From NCBI GenBank assembly GCA_026545225.1, contig CM048845.1:29602001-29666000 (forward strand): 64,000 nt of DNA, in the 5' to 3' direction. Under the pieces are notes generated by a model. That model did not search any database. It was not told where the DNA came from and saw only the letters and a list, made by a program, of their open reading frames with translations. Made by a program: the position numbers and the translations under genes. Below, piece by piece: positions 1 to 12,100 of the stretch (position 1 is the first letter of the stretch; each line of letters opens with the position of its first letter). The stretch is from Cornus controversa (lineage: Eukaryota > Streptophyta > Magnoliopsida > Cornales > Cornaceae).

Positions 1-55
1 ATATATATATATATATATATATATAATAAAATATAAAAATAAAAATAATAATCCT
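1..55. repeat. TA microsatellite and A-rich tract
   Basis: About 25 bases of alternating TA open the window, followed by an A/T-only tract. It is a simple-sequence repeat cut by the window edge. Confidence 0.9.
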
Positions 56-360
56 ATGGTTTGTGGCCGTTTTGGTTCGAGTTATTAGGTCCCTCGAGGT
101 ATCTTGAAACCTGGTGCCCTAAAGCCATTTGGTTTGGGAGTCACAGGCTGAAAGCTCGCTACATGAACCAATTAGAAAGCCTAATAAACCTAGGCATTGC
201 GTTATTGGTTAGTCTATGGTTTGTGGCCGTTTTGATTCGAGTTATTAGGTCCCTCGAGGTATCTTGAAACCTGGTGCCCTAAAGCCATTTGGTTTGGGAG
301 TCACAGGCTGAAAGCTCGCTACATGGATCAATTCGAAAGCCTAATAAACCTGGGCATTGC
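56..360. repeat. Two-copy 160-bp tandem repeat
   Basis: Positions 56-200 and 216-360 are almost identical. Both begin TATGGTTTGTGGCCG, and the 15-bp junction 201-215 fits a 160-bp period. An A-run follows at about 365-382. The unit has no coding character that I recognise. It lies upstream of an Athila/Tat-like LTR and may be part of that element's 3' internal region. Confidence 0.85.
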
Positions 361-867
361 ACAACCAAAAAAAAAAAAAAAATTGCATGTGTTCATGTTT
401 TGAGTGATACATTCAATAAAGGGATCCAATAAATTGAAGGGACTTATAATTGCTCACTCAAGGCCGGGTTAAATCACATTGATGAATGCTAGTTCACTTT
501 TCATGAGGGGGCTAGAGTTAGTTTCTTTGAGTTGTGATTGATGTAAATTTTGGGTGAGAACCATTGTTTTGAATTATGAGGTTTAGGGATTTGAAAGTAT
601 TCTTGAATGCAAGTCTTTTAACTGCATTTTGTAGTCTTCATCTTGATTAATGTTTGAAACAGAAATTTTGGCATGTTTGGGGGTAACATCTCTAGAAACC
701 CTCATGAGACTTCACTCGTCCACTAGGGGTAACCTATGGGTTTAAAAGGCTTGTTGCATATGCTAAATGCAATCGGATCTCCCACGAAAGAAGAAATAGT
801 TTAGTTGTTTTATTTCATTTTTAATTGTGTATTACTAAGAGACTAGCAATATGTAAGTTTGGGGGTG
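361..867 (+). other. Non-coding 3' end of an LTR retrotransposon, with polypurine tract
   Basis: No open frame is visible. The last bases before 868 read AAGTTTGGGGGTG, a typical polypurine tract of Athila/Tat-type Ty3/gypsy elements, directly abutting an LTR that starts TGATAAG. This suggests the stretch is the tail of that element's internal region. The rest of the element lies left of the window. Confidence 0.55.
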
Positions 868-2340
868 TGATAAGTAATGAATATTGCATATTCAATGCCC
901 TTAAAATTATATGAATTAGTATCTTAGTAATATTTCTTTTATACTTTTATTAATAATTTTAATCTTTTCAGGATTTCAAGTGATTAAGGGTAATTCTAAT
1001 TAATAATGATGCAATCGGGCTACAGATGGTGTTAGGCCTATTCACATTGAAGATTGGGCCAATTCAGGCTTAAAAAGTCCTGGACCCGTGTTGGTATTCA
1101 GACCTGAACTCCGTACACAATTGTTAAAACGACCCAAACTTCACGTGTGTTAAAGGAAATTCAATTCTGTACAATTTCATATTTCACGAAAATTTCCTAA
1201 AACGGACGTTTAAGGCAACTTTCTGCCCTATTTGCGCAGCTGCCACTTTTTGGACGCAAATGCCACTTTTGAGGTGCATGTGCCATTTTCTTATGCGCAT
1301 TTGACACTTTGGGAGGTGAGGTGTCCCGTTTGTGTTGGCTTCGCTGAATAAAAGAGAGAAAAAGAGGAAAAAACTAGGTATTCTGGAGGGGGCAGCAGAG
1401 AGAAAAGAGAGAGGTGATTCGTGACGATTGACAGAACCAAAAAGGGAGGCTTCAACAACTGCCATGAGGAGCTAACTTCATCCTAGGGGTTTAACGAAGC
1501 CCTAGCTAAGTATCATTGTTGATTGAATTATATTTGGGGATTGTTCTTTTTATGTATATCGTTGTATAATTTTGAGGACTATTTTGTATCATTTGTGTAA
1601 TAAGTGACAATTGCATAAATGTGCATTTACGGTTGTGTTTAAATGTTTATAATAATTCTTGATTTAATGTTGTCTTGTTTTAGATGATATTTTATCTTAG
1701 TTGAACTCAAATCATTCCCATGAGAGATTTAATGAATGATAATTTTACAACAAGTTTTCATTGCATGTATGAACATATAACTTTGACAGTCCATGTCTAG
1801 GGAAGACGAGTCATGCTACACCCTAGTTTAGGTAGATGATTCGTGCCAACCGAAGATGGGTTGTAGCTTAGTGAGTGTTTGTATATATCCTCTTGACTAT
1901 TTCATTGTGAACATGTGTGTATGAGACAAGGACTTTGATAGGCCATGCCTAGGAAAGACGAGTCGTGCTACACCCTAGTTTAGGTAGACGATTCGTGCCA
2001 ACCGAAGATGGGTTATTTCTTAGACCTTAATTGTATGTTCATCGTTCCATGAATCTTATTTATGCACATTGTAGAATTTTCCCCAAAGTAATTTCAATCG
2101 ACAATGGTATGATGCTAGTGGTGAAGTCAAGACCCTAGACTTCTCTCTCTTGAATTTTATCTATCATTTATTTATGTTTGTATTTCATTTCAGGACCTTA
2201 GAATTAAAAACAAAACAAATTCTTTTTCAATTAAATTAGAAGAGATCTTGATAGCTTAACTATGAAACCAACGCAGTCTCTGTGGATTCGACCCCTACTC
2301 ACCACTTTACTAATTGTAGTAGATTATTTGTAGGGTTCTA
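868..2340 (+). mobile_element. 3' LTR of an Athila/Tat-like Ty3/gypsy element
   Basis: The LTR starts TGATAAGTAATGAATATTGC straight after a G-rich polypurine tract. It matches the solo LTR at 27928-29350 over long blocks, for example the stretch around 1170-1330 with repeated TGCCACTTT motifs versus 28290-28430. The distal part carries TCTCTGTGGATTCGACCC, a motif common near the end of Athila/Tat LTRs. The right edge is blurred at a T-run around 2345, where a minus-strand gag remnant begins, so the terminal CA is not identified. The assignment to Athila/Tat rests on the ends and this motif, because no coding region is in view. Confidence 0.7.
1780..2015. repeat. LTR-internal two-copy repeat, 152-bp period
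   Basis: About 85 bp at 1780-1864 recur at 1932-2015. Shared strings include CTACACCCTAGTTTAGGTAG and CGTGCCAACCGAAGATGGG. A diverged fragment of the same unit (CCATG..AAGCGAAGACGAG) is seen in the sister solo LTR near 28950, where it is single-copy. Confidence 0.85.
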
Positions 2341-2349
2341 TAAATTCTT

Positions 2350-3464
2350 TTTTTTTTGTCGAGGTGTAAAACAATAACGACATTATTCCATATTATTTTA
2401 TCTTGTTTTGCACTTCAAACACCTAACCTCTGGAACCACAACATAAACTCTCACGCCTCCATATTGTTGTGGTGCCTGAACCTTCTGCTGGCCCTCTCTG
2501 CGTGGTTTTGTACAATAATGAGCCATGTGCCCCTTCTCTTGGTAATTGTAGCAATGCCCAAGAAACTAACGTGGATGTGAATTATGAGGTGTAGCTGGCA
2601 CTAAAGCCGTAAACTGTTCACCTCCGCTAACTCTCTGCCGCTTCCCTGCTCGCCAATCCTGCCTACCTCTCTGTCATGTCTGACTTTGCCTGTCTCTCTG
2701 AGGTTGCTGCTGCTGCTGCCCCCTCTGATTAGACTGAGAATTTGCAATAATCTTCCCATTGCCTTTCTGTTCTGCTTTTAGCTCCCTTTGTCTCTGATAC
2801 TCCATGTTATGCTCCTCATGCCTCATGGCACATTGTACAACATCCGAGTATCTTGTCAATCTTTGACCGATAACCATCCTCTTGATGTTAGAAGCTAAAC
2901 CCCGCATAAACTTTGAAATCTTATCTTCCTCATTTGCTATCATTTAGGGAGCAAATCGTGAGAGTTCAGTGAACTTAGCCTCATATTGAAGAACGGTCAT
3001 AGTGCTTTGCTCCAACTGCATGAACTCAACAACATTTCTCTCCTTCAATGCACGCGGAAAATATTTGTTGTTGAACTGATTCTTGAACTCGTCCCAGTTC
3101 ATCTCTGTGATGTCAATATCTCGGGTCAGGGACCGCCACCATTGGTACGTCTCACCAGACAAGAGAAAAGCTACAATCTTCCTCTTCTGTACCTCAATGC
3201 ACTCCATAATCTCAAAACATTTCTCCATATTCTCAATCCACCTTTCAGCATCTAGTGGATCGACAACACTTGTAAATTCCACAGCACCTAAACTCTTTAT
3301 CACTTTGACAAGAGTATATGTGGGACCTTGCCCTGCCTCAGGATTTGGCATCTGCAATGCCTCCTCCATCTGAGCAACTCCACGTCCTGCTCCACTACGG
3401 CCGACACCACCACGATTGGTGCTACCGCGTCCACACGTCCCCTGCCTCTACCAGCTCCAGACAT
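2350..3464 (-). pseudogene. Ty3/gypsy gag polyprotein remnant (element B)
   Basis: Gag forms the virus-like particle of the retrotransposon. Reading leftward, the probable start is the ATG at 3464 (MSGAGRGRGR), with a one-base frameshift in the Gly/Arg-rich N-terminus near 3435. The retrotransposon-gag domain follows, with VDPLDAERWIENMEKCFEIM and a WW pair in TYQWWRSL. An in-frame TAA at 2941-2943 interrupts it after LSRFAP. The next block (GLASNIKRMV, Gln/Arg-rich tail) continues in the same frame. The zinc knuckle near 2497-2560 reads CYNYQEKGHMAHYC, so the second zinc-binding Cys is now Tyr. The frame ends near 2350 at the junction with the Athila/Tat-like LTR. Protease and polymerase are missing. 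It sits directly inside the primer-binding site and LTR of element B. Confidence 0.9.
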
Positions 3465-3578
3465 CCTATTTTCAGTAATGAATAACATTATCATTAATCT
3501 CACAATAAGTCATAATTAAAACTGGAGTATGGTAAGAAAACACATAATCTATCCTTTAGCCGGGTAATCTTAAACCTA

Positions 3579-3591
3579 GGCTCTGATACCA
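3579..3591 (-). promoter_or_regulatory. Primer-binding site of element B (initiator tRNA-Met)
   Basis: The minus strand reads TGGTATCAGAGCC. Its first 12 bases are the standard complement of the 3' end of plant initiator tRNA-Met, and it lies three bases inside the LTR end at 3595. It fixes element B as minus-strand and 3595-6110 as its 5' LTR. Confidence 0.92.
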
Positions 3592-4906
3592 AACTGTCAC
3601 ACCCCTAAATTTAAATAATAGAAACACTGGTTCTATACTTAAATAAAGTGATTTGCAGCAGCAACAACTACCTCACACAACATATTATAACTCTCCCAAG
3701 AAGAATTTTATTGAAAACATAAATAACTACAAAACAAATGTAGCATCATCTAATACAATCAATAAAAATCATCAACATTATTACATAAGTTCATATCAAC
3801 TTTATTGAACTACAAAGAAGTAGGAAAACAGCAAAATCATCTCTATCCGGCTCACATGACTCCATCACGTTCCAATCAACGTGTACCTGAAAATTGTTAA
3901 AGAGTGAGCTCACAAGCTCAACAAGGGTTAGCTAAACACATTCCCTGCTCAGCAAATCGATTCACCTTATATTTCCATATATAAAAGTAACTCGTCAAAA
4001 TACATTAATTACACGTATTCAACTCAGGTCATAAATTCTCATATATCATAATTACCAAAACATACAGCAGAACACAATTTCCATAATTTCACACTATAAC
4101 TTGTTAATTATCTTGATTAACTTATATTAAATTCCACTTATCTCACATGAGCTCCAGGCTCCCCTCCAATCAATGGTGTGCATCGCATAGTCCCGGACTA
4201 CCGAAAACACACATGTGGCTGGGTTATACGTCTACTCACCCAGATGGTCCCGGACCACGTCCACATAATAAGGGCATGTTGAGCCCAATGGCCATAACAA
4301 AAGGATAGTGCACTCCCAATAGGTAGGTCCCTGACCATACCTAACAAAGTCATCATAAGAATAGTCCCAGACTACTCCTCGACTACTCACCATTATCCAT
4401 TACAAACTTTAATATAATTTCACATTTTTCAGCAAATTTGAGTTAATTAAACTTAGATACATTATTCTAGAATTTTTCATAATTTTAGAAATATTTTACT
4501 ATTTTTCTCTAATTTTCATTAATTAAAATTTAGTTAAAACTCTTGGCTTGCATACAAGAAAACCAAAATAAATAAATAAATAAATCTCTCTTCTATACAA
4601 TAAAATGTCCAGAATATTATACAAGAAATATCTGGATATATCTATACACTAACCAAACTATCAAGGTGGTAAACAGATTCCTTAAAAATGACCAGTATGG
4701 TTGGCAATTCATTTCACTCGCAATTGTATAACCAACTTTGAGTGCCACTCTTGGCCTCTAGTAACAACAACAAAAATATTACAGAAGCTAAACCATTAAC
4801 TATCATCAAACCCAATTTTTACCTTTCGACATATTTCAGTAAATATACAAGCACTGGCCAAAATGTACTCTAAATGTAATCGAATAATTATACCACCACT
4901 GTCCTA

Positions 4907-5236
4907 AAGTAAATATATGGTTCCACCGTGCCACTGTCTTAAACTAAATATACAGAACAGCCACGCCACTATCCTAAAATAAATGTACAGAACACTGGTT
5001 CCACCGTGCCACTATGTTATATTCTGTACATATACCGCAACTACGCATTGTAACCTAAAATAAGGTATATATAAGGCCACTATGTATCACCACATTATAT
5101 CCTAAATATAATTCTGTAGGTATATAATTCGGTACCGCAACTACGCATTGTATCCTAAAAAATAAGGTATATATAGGGCCACTATGTATCACCACATTAT
5201 ATCCTAAATATAATTCAGTACGTATATAATTCGGCA
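4907..5236. repeat. LTR-internal tandem repeats (about 101 bp plus shorter units)
   Basis: Positions 5034-5134 and 5135-5236 are two close copies, both starting ACCGCAACTACGCATTGTA. The sequence just left contains shorter degenerate units built around CCACCGTGCCACT..TTCTGTACATA. The block lies in the part of the LTR usually upstream or downstream of the transcription start. I assign no function. Confidence 0.8.
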
Positions 5237-5451
5237 ACCTATGTCATCATACAACCAATTGTAATTATAATTGTAATTATAACCACTTTAATACTACTAA
5301 AAAGAAACGGGTCATTGATTTAAATCATTAGAACAGATCCTAATATTACGATCTACACAAACAATTCCCTAACAATGACGTTGGTTTCTTAACCTCATCA
5401 GTATTACATTAGTACGCATAAATATATAAATCTGTATTAACACCAGATAGC

Positions 5452-5485
<34 letters not shown>

Positions 5486-5508
5486 ATATATAAATATATA
5501 TATATATA
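5452..5508. repeat. TA microsatellite
   Basis: Long alternating TA runs with one or two interruptions lie inside LTR B. Confidence 0.9.
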
Positions 5509-6160
5509 AACACAACACAACTAATTGACAACAATAAACCAGTAGCTATAATCGTCCATCTATATAACCATGTTCAAACCCAATGATTTTAAAATCTATT
5601 AATAGATCATTCAGTCAAATACAAGGCTCCTAGTATAATCATGCTTCATCATTAAGATCAATAATAGCAATATAATCCTCTACACAAAAACTATCAACAT
5701 GATTAATTTATTTTTCAATCTAAAAAAAAATTAAGAGACAAGTCTCAATCATATACAAAAATATAAAACGGATCGACTTGCCTGTTATTGCTATTCCAAT
5801 CACTGCTATTCGAATCACTGACTCTCTCTATGCAATTCCTCGATCACCGTTTCTCCTTCCGGCTACTGCAGAGGTTCGACGTATATTGGTGATATATTTG
5901 TTTTAATAAAATATTATATATATCAAATACAATATTATATCAAAAGTTATATAAGAGATGTATATCATACTTAAGAGATATAAGGGGTCTTTTGAACTTT
6001 AAAGGACTCCTATTTATCTCCATCACTTATTATTTCAAAATTTAAAATAATATAACTATATATGTATATTATACGCTATATAGATTTTATTTTATTTTCA
6101 GGATATTACAACACGTATGGTCCAACCCTAACCCATAGTCCAAGATTTTTAAACCTGGTT

Positions 6161-6172
6161 GCTTTGATACCA
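6161..6172 (-). promoter_or_regulatory. Primer-binding site of element A
   Basis: The minus strand reads TGGTATCAAAGC, one base from the initiator tRNA-Met complement TGGTATCAGAGC. It lies three bases from an LTR end at 6176. The short stretch 6111-6160 is the start of element A's leader, now separated from the rest by element B. Confidence 0.8.
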
Positions 6173-6175
6173 AAT

Positions 6176-7198
6176 TGTCACGCCCCAATTTTTAATACCC
6201 AGAAGGGCATGGGAAATGGGGTGGGTGAAGATTGAAATAAGTGAACCATCATCCAAACCCATAATATAACCCAAAATCACATAACCGCGGAAGCATAGTC
6301 ATATTCGTACATACAACGGGTGTTTATACATGTATATAAGTCAACTCTTATAAGTGGGTCCTTCATTAGGGTATATATGTACTTAATCTTCGTTGTCAAC
6401 CTACACTGTTTACACTGCATGATTAATCAAAAACTATGTTTCGATTAATCGTAACCCTCCCTGTGATTAATCCCAGGTGAGGTTTCGATTAATTGACACT
6501 ACGCTCAATCGCAGTTGTATCGAAGTACCATCATAACCACACTGGAATTAATCGCTATTTTTCAAGCTAGAGTTGCACTCAATCGAAAGGGCAACTTCGA
6601 TTAATCGAAGTTGCTATTAATCAAAATAGGACTTCGATTAATCTTAGGTTCTCGACAATAATTCCTGTAGAATTCCTTACACGTCCAATTTCATAAATTA
6701 ATTCTCATCCTTCGCATGCATCATTCCAAATGTCTTTGCATATATCCAATTCAAATTATGGTATGCACAACGATAATGGAATAACAATTATACTATGCAA
6801 AAAGGAAATAATACGAACTTAATGTAACTCCCAATCATGTCTATAATTATTTTTGAATGCCAAACATGGCTTATACATATACTACTCATTACTCAAATTC
6901 AAATACAAGGTTTGACAAATGTCTAAATATGGCATACAAAATGTAAAGAAGATAATCTCAAACAAGAGGTTGAATACTCTATTTCCATGTACCTCAAGCT
7001 CCGTTAACCACCAGTGCCTTATCTGTAAAAATGTTTGAGGAAAGGGTTGAGCGTCAACATGCCCAATAGAGATACCCAAACCAACTTATGCATCGACCCG
7101 ACGTAACCTACATGAAATGCAAGCATGACATTCCTATGTACTATATGGCATACCTCCAATGCTCGTGAGATGTTATCATAGCATTCCTATTCACTAAA
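6176..7198 (-). mobile_element. LTR of element A, left part
   Basis: It starts TGTCACGCCCC on the plus strand, the mirror image of the usual GGGGCGTGACA LTR end, right next to a minus-strand PBS. It contains a block of degenerate palindromic units around CGATTAATCG (6421-6644). At 7198 it is interrupted by a solo LTR. I infer that it resumes at 9776, giving about 2.67 kb in total, similar to the other long LTRs here. The join is inference, because no intact copy is present for comparison. Confidence 0.65.
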
Positions 7199-9775
7199 TG
7201 TCATATCCCAGATTTTAAGATCCGAAACCCGAGGTGTGACATGGAGGGTTTAGGGGTTTAAGAAGAAAATTAAGGTTAGTTCTCATGTATAATTCCTAGA
7301 AACACATTTTTCATTGAAAATGTTCATTTAGAGTAAATTTCAGCAATATATCCATATAATTTTTGAACTTCTGAAAATAGTAAGAACCTGTATAAAATTC
7401 TGAGACTACAAAATCAACACATCGAAAAAAAAAAAAATTTCAACTCCACAATAAAAGTCACTCCATTTATAAGGTCTACATGTCCAAAACCTATCAAACC
7501 AAAGGATTTAAGTTCTATAATTCAAGGTTTACAAACCTCACACATTGTATTCACAAAGCTCACAACCTTCATATTTACATTATAAAACCATTACAAGCCA
7601 AACTCATATTAAAAGTAACAGAATGTACACAAAAGTCCTCCTACATTTATCATATAAATCAGGTCATCATGCATGTAGGAAGCATCATAGTCCAAGCATA
7701 TAGATCAGCTCTTTAGCTTCCACCCTGAGCCAAATCTGCGCAGGGAAAAGAATAGGGGTGAGCCAAAATAGCCCAGTAGAGAATCAACACTATCCTAAAA
7801 CCTATAACAATTTAATATGCAAGACATACCGTACAAATAATGCACAATGAACAATTATAATAATAACATTTCGCAATTTAAATAAAAATATAAACAACAA
7901 TTACAAATAAGAAGTTATGAGTTTAAAAGATACTCCCTGTCTATTCCACAAACCTGTAGGACTCTTATCAGAATCCTTTCAATTCCACCAATCTCCGAAT
8001 ATTTTATTTAACCTAAAAAATCTTTTAGGGACTCTTTAACCCTGGGACCGTGCCCCTCGTGTAAGTAAATTTCATTTCCTTTTAGGGATCCTTTAATCCT
8101 GGGGTTGTGCCCCTCGCTTGAACCTTTTAGGGACCCTTTAACCCTGGGACTGTGCCCCTCGTGCACTAATTAATTTCATAATCTGTACCACTTCTCAAAC
8201 AGTTCCCAATACAATGTCTCTAGTCCTTCTCACTCCCATTTCTATCAAGATATGAACCTTTCTTTCATATCACTTACAAATAAAATTCATTCACTTCAAA
8301 TATATAATCAAATAGAAAATAAATTCAGCATGTAGCAATTGTACAATTACTTAGAGGAGCATAACCCAAATACACATACATCAAATTTAACAAATAAAAA
8401 CCAGTTAAGCTAACAACTATATCAGTAATAGTTTCAAGTCATACAATTTAACAAATTTAAATTTAACATAACATAGTAGAACAACAATACTGAAGCATGA
8501 ACTATTATGAACTATTAACTAAAAGCTAAACTTAAAATTAAATAATGACTTTCGATATAAAAAATAAAAATAAGACCATTCCCTACCTCAAATGATAAGA
8601 TTTATTCTCTCCCTGTCGAGCCCCTTCTCCTCTTCCTTTCTAGATTCCTGTCATTATATGTACACTATTGAGTACCTATAGCATATATGATAATTAACCC
8701 AAGTTGTTTTAGCAAAAGCCTTCAGTAAAAATTAAATTAAATACTATACAAACCTGCACAATCAAACCCACAAGCACTCCCACACCCCACTTATCACCAA
8801 TTTATTGCTATCTTTTTTTTCCTCTCTCTCTCTCTCTCTCTCTACCCGCTCCTCTTCTAACTGTCTCTGTTTTCTTTTCTTTTTTTCCTTTCCTTCTCAA
8901 ACGTCAAGTATATATGGATACTATTGTTGAGGCGGTCCAAACAAGCTCCTAAAGAAGCTTTGGTCTTGTACACACTATATTTGTACATATATTTATATAC
9001 GTGTCCAGTGTGGGTGAGAGTAACAGTGTGAGTTGGCATATATAAGTCTCCACAAGATAAGATTCTAATGTTAATTTGGTGTGTGTTGTTATGTATATGT
9101 ACTCATATGTACAGTTTGTGGGTGACATGTGTCTTCTATATGCCTTTTGTCTTCATTTTCTTTTAACAAGATATTGTATTACATACATAGCTCCAGCAAC
9201 TAACCTAATATCTAAACTAAGAATTATATAATGTTTTAAAATGACAAGGCTTAGAAAATTGACACTTGATACTTTATATATATATATATATATATATATG
9301 GCTGGTGTGTAACTTGGACATCACATGTATATGATTTCCTAATAATCTCATTGTGTGACACATGTCCACCACCAATGAAAATTTCATATCTTCTTATATT
9401 TACAATTCTATTAAAAAAAATCTCATAATTTATTGTATTTCTATTTTCTTCACCATTAAATTATTTCCAATCTATATTTCAAACCCACAATTTCTATATT
9501 TTATTTTATTTTTTACAATTTCTACCCCAAGTAACTAATTAAAACTTTTTATATTTCTACATAAGCCCAAGAACAGAGAAAATTGTACTAAATTCACAAA
9601 CCCAAATATCTTTAATTAAATTTCACTAAACTTATTCTACTGATTTAATAATGCACAGTGACAAATTTTTTTTTTTTTTTTTACCCACTAAACTAAATAT
9701 GAAAATTTAATTACATATAGACAATAATATGCTCATAATAGAAATTAAAGGAGAATAAAAATTCAGGATCTTACA
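7199..9775 (-). mobile_element. Solo LTR of a Ty3/gypsy element inserted in LTR A
   Basis: On the plus strand it runs from TGTCATATCCCAG to AGGATCTTACA, the same end style as LTR B in minus orientation. The flanking 5-mers are CTAAA (7194-7198) and CTACA (9776-9780), a target duplication with one mismatch. No PBS, polypurine tract or coding region is attached, so it is a solo LTR left by LTR-LTR recombination. It contains a CT-rich run at 8820-8842, a three-copy repeat at 8022-8161 and a TA microsatellite near 9276-9299. Confidence 0.72.
8022..8161. repeat. Three-copy LTR-internal repeat
   Basis: Units at 8022-8060, 8080-8116 and 8123-8161 each read about CTTTTAGGGA..CTTTAA and then CCTGGGACYGTGCCCCTCG. 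Confidence 0.88.
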
Positions 9776-10540
9776 CTACATTGCATATAACAATGCACAT
9801 GCTCGTGGAATCTCAATTCAATATTTGAATGAAACATATACTCAACAATGCTCAATTAAGAGAAGGTCACACAAGAATCAACATGAATATCACAATTCAA
9901 TAATAAGACTTAATCACCAAATCACGTAAATTCTGAAATCAAACAAATGTGGGAGTATTCGTAGAACCACTGGATAACCGCTAATTGAGCAAATTATCCA
10001 AGACATTCAACTTTACGGGCTACTAACCCAAGGGTCTAGAAGGAACCACCTTGGCCAAGTTTCGGGCTTTGCACCTTAGGGCTCTGGCCCTTATTGCTTT
10101 CTGACCTCCTCCCAAAATCAACAACCAATCACATAGGGTTCAAGTATGACAACACATTCAATTTCAAGCGCATCATAAGTCACTTGATTTTCATACTAAA
10201 ACATGTTCTTTCCATGCACATAACAATACAATAATTCCACATTTCCAAGCGCATCATAAGCCACTTGTTTCTATGTTAAAACATGTCATTTTTATGCATA
10301 TCACAATAGAATGTCAATTCTTTCACAAAGTATTCAAAAAATACAATTTTTGTAGAAAATATCATTCTTATACATTATATTGAACATGTAAAATGCAATA
10401 TGTATAACATAATTTTCATAACTTTAAATCATGCTAATGGCAACATATATCCATAATTGCTAGCACATAAGACATGCATACACAATTCACATTATAATTC
10501 ACTCTAATACACGTTCCAACACACTTACATTCAACAATAT

Positions 10541-10579
<39 letters not shown>

Positions 10580-11425
10580 CATCAATGTATATAATTATCA
10601 CCATAATTATTATGTGAAGACTCAATTAACAAGAATAAGCATAATTAAATATGCAGGACTCACTCCTAACATTCCTAACATGCTAATCAATTCAAATCAC
10701 ATCAATTCCTAAGGAATCAATGATAAGGTGGAGAGAACACCTTACCTTAATTCCAAGCCAAATTCTCAAAAATTCCCAAATCACCAAAAACCCAAATTGC
10801 TCCAAATTTGATTCTCGAACAATAGACGCGTAGATCGTGGCGAGAAGAACAACTTTCTCTTTTTGACTTACTCCTAATTCCAAACCCTAGATTTTCCCAA
10901 ATTTTCAACCTCCACCAAATTGAGCTTTGAACTAATCAATTCAAAGAGAATGATCAGGAGAACATTATTTCCTCTTGGATCAATCTTCAATTCTCACTCT
11001 AAGCCATCTTAATCTTACAGAGAAGTTGGGATGAAGTTGTAGTGAGAGAGATATGAGAGAAAATCATATTTTTATGATGAATTAAATAATTTAATTCTCT
11101 TTATAATTTCTCTTTTTACAACTAAGTCCCTCTCTTTCTTTTAATTAGCTCATTGTTACTTCTAACTCTCTACTAATCACATACCAACATATTCTCTTCC
11201 CAACTTATCTTTTAAGTCCCTCAATTATTCACATACACCTTCATGTACATTCCTGAGACTTATGAAAGTCTCCCGGCTCATCCAACTCATCCCAGGTCCC
11301 ACACCCGAACTCAAAAATTCTCGAAAAAGTTCCACCGTACAAAAGCATACATTTAAATCAATTTCTCATACTTTCATCACAATTAAAAATATAATTAATT
11401 GCAATTAAAAATTAAAAAAATTCCA
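9776..11425 (-). mobile_element. LTR of element A, right part (inferred continuation)
   Basis: This AT-rich stretch has no long coding frame. On the minus strand it reads like the transcribed part of a gypsy LTR, with pyrimidine-rich and GAGAG-containing segments near 11040-11060. It contains a two-copy repeat with 80-bp period (about 10162 and 10242, shared string AAGCGCATCATAAG) and a TA microsatellite at 10546-10579. It ends near 11425 where the gag of element E begins. I infer it is the rest of the LTR that starts at 6176. It could instead be a separate LTR fragment. Confidence 0.5.
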
Positions 11426-11426
11426 A

Positions 11427-12100
11427 GGCTTTATAATAGGACTGTTGCTGAGTATGAGCAAGAGTCCACCCGTTTATCCTTATTGCTTCATTAATGGTTT
11501 GATATGGCCAATTCAACAGGTGATAGTGGGAAATCCCTAGCTTACACTACCTATGCTCAGGTGGTGGATCCAGCTTTACAGCATTGTCAAATTTAGAGGT
11601 ACTACCGAAAATCCAAGGTGGAAAAGCGGGGTGACAAAGACTCTACCAGCTAGACAGTGGAGAAAGGAGATAGAAATGGTGGGAGACATAATGATAGGGG
11701 CAGCAACCCTAGAAGAAACATAAAGGTAACACGAATACTCACAAGGAGGGGACTACTAGTCTAAGATAGCAGAATGGAGTACCCCAGTCTGGACAAGGTC
11801 AGTAGCAGGAAAATCAACAAAGGAGATATTCGGGTCCTTTTAGGGGGCAGTGCTATGAGTGTGGAGATCTTGGGCACACAACTAGGAAGTGTCCTAAAGC
11901 TAATTAGGGTTAGCATGGTCAATAGGGGCAGAGGCAACCACTACCTTTACCTGCACTACAGGTTTCACATGTTCAGGCTCTTAACTACCCAGCATTACCA
12001 ACACCCATACCACCATAGGGGCAACCCGCATAGCAGTTGCATTATGGCAGGGTGTATAATGTTATGCCTTATGATGTGCAGGCTCCTCAGTCCATTGAGG
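11427..12100 (+). pseudogene. Gag remnant of Ty3/gypsy element E
   Basis: The reading frame begins in mid-gag, so the 5' LTR, PBS and N-terminal gag are gone. LAYTTYAQVV and ALQHCQI match the gag of element G (PAYTTYAQVV, ALQHCQL), so E and G are one family. A zinc knuckle is seen at 11851-11892 (CYECGDLGHTTRKC) with all four zinc ligands present. There are several in-frame stops and at least two frameshifts. After the knuckle the frame leads into HYGRVYNVMPYDVQAPQ, the linker to protease that is also present in G. Confidence 0.85.

Larger units (their letters stand above)
3595..6110 (-). mobile_element. 5' LTR of Ty3/gypsy element B
   Basis: The plus-strand sequence runs from TGTCACACCCC to GGATATTACA, so on the minus strand the LTR is TGTAATATCC...GGGGTGTGACA with TG/CA ends and about 2.5 kb long. 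This is usual for Tekay/Del-like chromoviruses. The PBS and gag of the same element lie to its left. It has no partner LTR here, because the element was cut off at about 2350. It inserted in the leader of an older minus-strand element, whose PBS and LTR lie immediately to the right. It contains a repeat block at 4907-5236 and a TA-rich microsatellite at about 5452-5508. Confidence 0.85.

Noticed and set aside
3579..3591. tRNA gene fragments (GCTCTGATACCA sites at several places)
   Set aside because: Each lies within a few bases of an LTR end and is a primer-binding site. No cloverleaf can be drawn around any of them.
5055..5237. 60-codon minus-strand frame with internal repetition
   Set aside because: It is the 101-bp tandem repeat of LTR B read through twice.
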